From positions 27,502-91,501 of the forward strand of contig JAKZTE010000003.1 of the NCBI GenBank assembly GCA_047517285.1: DNA of 64,000 nt, read 5' to 3'. The notes beneath the pieces were generated by a model, which was given only the letters and a program-made list of their open reading frames with translations, had not been told where the DNA came from and did no database searches. Source of the DNA: UBA57 sp963577725 (GTDB lineage Archaea; Thermoproteota; Nitrososphaeria; Nitrososphaerales; UBA57). The position numbers were made by a program, and so were the translations under genes. Positions 62,340 to 64,000 of the stretch are shown here, piece after piece (the first letter of the stretch is position 1; the number at the start of each line of letters is the position of its first letter).

Positions 62340-63083
62340 TTGAATAAAGAAAATATTTTAAAAGAATTGAAGAATTCGTTTAAATTAAGCTTGTATGAAG
62401 CTAAAACATATCTAAGTCTACTAGATGGAAATAACAATGTTAAAACAATTTCAAGAGGTTCAAAAGTACCATTACCTAGAATTTATGACACATTAAGAAG
62501 TCTCGAAGACAAGGGATTTGTAAAAAAATTAAATAAGGGATATTCGCCGGTTGAGCCTGAAATTGCTCTAGAAGGACGAATAATACATACAAGCTATGAA
62601 TTTGACAATATTGTAAAAACTCAAAAAGAAGTGAAAAAAGACATATTATCAGAATTAAAAAGAAAGCCAGTTTCAACAAATGTGGGGATTGAATCTGAGA
62701 CTTTAATTGGCATTCATAATATTGGGAATAAATTTTTGGAGATTATGAAGGATTCAAAGGAGATAATAATCAGTGTGAAGAAAGCATTTGAAGTTAAAGA
62801 ATTATTTTTGAGTTTTCTAATCAATACAAATGTAAATAATAAGAAGATAACAATTTTTACTCCAAATTCGTATAAGATATCAAAAACTGATCAGAATAGA
62901 TTAAAAAATACAAATGTAGAATTAAAAAAACGTGCTTATATTTTACTGGATTTAATGGCAACTGATCAAGGGGATGTAATAATAGGAGTGCCAGATGTGT
63001 CAGGTAATCCAGAACGTACAATTGCAATATGGATTCGAAACAAAGAATTTGCAGAATCCTTAATGACGTCATTAACAGAATGA
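62340..63083 (+). CDS. TrmB-family transcriptional regulator
   Basis: A 247-residue protein. The N-terminal winged helix is typical of TrmB proteins (SLYEAKTYLSLLDGNNNVKT, then VPLPRIYDTLRSLEDKGFV). The C-terminal half, about 110-245, is a phospholipase-D-like/sugar-binding domain seen in many TrmB proteins. They respond to sugars or other small molecules. TTG start at 62340. The upstream region between 62220 and 62339 has no other gene. Confidence 0.85.
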   Translation: MNKENILKELKNSFKLSLYEAKTYLSLLDGNNNVKTISRGSKVPLPRIYDTLRSLEDKGFVKKLNKGYSPVEPEIALEGRIIHTSYEFDNIVKTQKEVKKDILSELKRKPVSTNVGIESETLIGIHNIGNKFLEIMKDSKEIIISVKKAFEVKELFLSFLINTNVNNKKITIFTPNSYKISKTDQNRLKNTNVELKKRAYILLDLMATDQGDVIIGVPDVSGNPERTIAIWIRNKEFAESLMTSLTE

Positions 63084-63090
63084 AATAGTT

Positions 63091-64000
63091 CTATGATTTA
63101 GAATTAATTGGTTGAGTCTCGACTTCTTCAGAACGACCATACACATAACTACCTATAGCAGCAGCTACGACTGAGAATATTATAACAGAAATAACCAATT
63201 GTTGCATATATGGCCATTCATATCCAAGAGTTAAAGGGAGTTGAGATACTGCTGCGGCAGCTAGGCCACGAGGCAGCAGAGATGACAATAAAGGCAAATT
63301 CTTCATCATGGATTTATCTTTTTTGAGTGTAATACGAAATGATAGATTACGAGCTACAACTAATAGTCCAGTAATAAAAACTCCTAACAATATGATTTTC
63401 ATTACTGGTACAAAGATCATGCCCAAATACACGAAAAAGAATGTTGTTAAAAGAAAAGAAATCTGTCCTTGGAATTTCCTCATAAGAGAGCCAGCATCGA
63501 CAGGATTATCGCGGAATGATGGAATGAAACCAAATTCTTTGCCATTTCCAAGAACTAAACCGAAACATAATGCTGCAAGTGCGCCATTACCACCGCTCAT
63601 TTCAGAGAATCCATAGAGCATCAAACAGGTTGTTAAAGTCAGAATATCATCATGTGTTACATCTTGTTGAGATGCGATTTTGCTTATTCGTATAGGAAAG
63701 CTTTGTAAAATTTTTAGCCAAATAAGACCTCCAAGTATACCAAAAACAATTCCGATTGAGAATTTACCAGCTATTCCTTGAAGAAGAATAGAAGAGACGC
63801 CATCAGAACTTTCAGGGTTAGAAGTTCCAGTATAAATACTTAGAATTGTAACGCTTAGCACTACAACAAATACATCAGTAAACGCAGATTCAATTGTAAG
63901 AAATGTTTCTGCTTTTTTATTTAGATTTAATTTATTAACCAATGGAATAATTACTGCAGAACTAGTTCCGCATAGTGCAGCTCCAAAGAATAATGAAGCA
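63091..64000 (-). CDS. Cation/proton antiporter (CPA family), partial at 5' end
   Basis: The gene runs off the right edge; 303 codons are visible from the right end to the stop. The N-terminal visible part ASLFFGAALCGTSSAVIIPL and ESAFTDVFVVVLSVT are the transmembrane regions containing the ion-binding aspartate of Na+/H+ antiporters. Nine to ten hydrophobic helices can be seen. No C-terminal TrkA/RCK domain is present before the stop. Ends RSEEVETQPINSKS. Confidence 0.85.
   Translation of the reverse strand, partial: ASLFFGAALCGTSSAVIIPLVNKLNLNKKAETFLTIESAFTDVFVVVLSVTILSIYTGTSNPESSDGVSSILLQGIAGKFSIGIVFGILGGLIWLKILQSFPIRISKIASQQDVTHDDILTLTTCLMLYGFSEMSGGNGALAALCFGLVLGNGKEFGFIPSFRDNPVDAGSLMRKFQGQISFLLTTFFFVYLGMIFVPVMKIILLGVFITGLLVVARNLSFRITLKKDKSMMKNLPLLSSLLPRGLAAAAVSQLPLTLGYEWPYMQQLVISVIIFSVVAAAIGSYVYGRSEEVETQPINSKS

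Noticed and set aside
1..64000. Insertion sequences, prophage, CRISPR arrays, integrases, rRNA genes
   Set aside because: None was seen; no transposase or integrase motif and no long repeat pairs were noticed.

Overview
The window is AT-rich archaeal chromosome, very compact, with many genes overlapping by 1-26 bases and no gene-free stretch over about 150 bases. The gene content points to Nitrososphaeria (Thaumarchaeota), probably a marine lineage. The markers are LysW-carrier lysine/arginine biosynthesis, ribosomal protein S30e, a fibrillarin-Nop5 pair, class I lysyl-tRNA synthetase, a MetE split into two genes, a Rieske/cytochrome b/blue-copper cluster, DTD2, archaeal AlaRS and LeuRS, a secE-spt5-L11-L1-L10 operon, and a tRNA intron at a noncanonical position. 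No ammonia-oxidation or carbon-fixation gene is in view, so the lineage cannot be narrowed further. TTG starts are very common.

Region by region: 1-4895 is a tight leftward argG-argH-lysW-lysX-lysY/argC-lysZ/argB operon, divergent from an ACT-domain regulator with a palindrome between them. 4950-12884 holds housekeeping genes (IMPase, Nudix, PyrF, PurA, UppS, DUF373, coiled-coil protein, THEP1 NTPase, RNase HII). 12889-17281 carries fibrillarin/Nop5, S30e and LysRS. 17316-31514 is an accessory-looking surface-glycan region: methyltransferase, PIG-L deacetylase, sugar epimerase/dehydratase, glycosyltransferases, NeuB, two nucleotide-sugar dehydrogenases, a sugar nucleotidyltransferase and an HTH-CBS regulator. 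It also encodes a 654-residue fusion of a CMP-sugar synthetase with an apparently complete LarA-type nickel-pincer racemase/epimerase domain. 31564-36317 has the methionine synthase pair and the bc1/b6f-like complex with its blue copper protein. 36314-43804 has DUF99, PurB, an aspartase-like enzyme, dUTPase, a PfkB kinase, Sua5, a tRNA-Thr(CGT) with a 12-nt intron, and a nickel/cobalt transporter. 43796-49417 holds LeuRS and AlaRS. 49554-52640 holds the ribosomal stalk and Sec/Spt5 genes. 52701-64000 has DTD2, IlvC, TatC/TatA with a probable small structured RNA between them, an Emc3-like protein, SDR, Nudix, an OCD-family enzyme, HisC, a HEAT protein with deoxyhypusine-hydroxylase-like His-Glu motifs, an orphan DNA methyltransferase, a TrmB-type regulator and a truncated cation/proton antiporter.

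How the genes fit together: amino-acid biosynthesis (Lys/Arg, Met, branched chain, His), purine/pyrimidine synthesis and translation dominate. The Tat genes would serve export of the twin-arginine Rieske protein. The glycan region would supply an acidic sugar (a nonulosonic acid and hexosaminuronic acids) for S-layer or archaellin glycans. The most unusual item is the CMP-sugar synthetase-LarA fusion. It suggests a nickel-dependent stereochemical step on an acidic sugar or hydroxyacid linked to its CMP activation. This is inference; the sequence shows only the fusion and the conserved ligand residues. No insertion sequence, prophage, CRISPR array or rRNA gene was seen.
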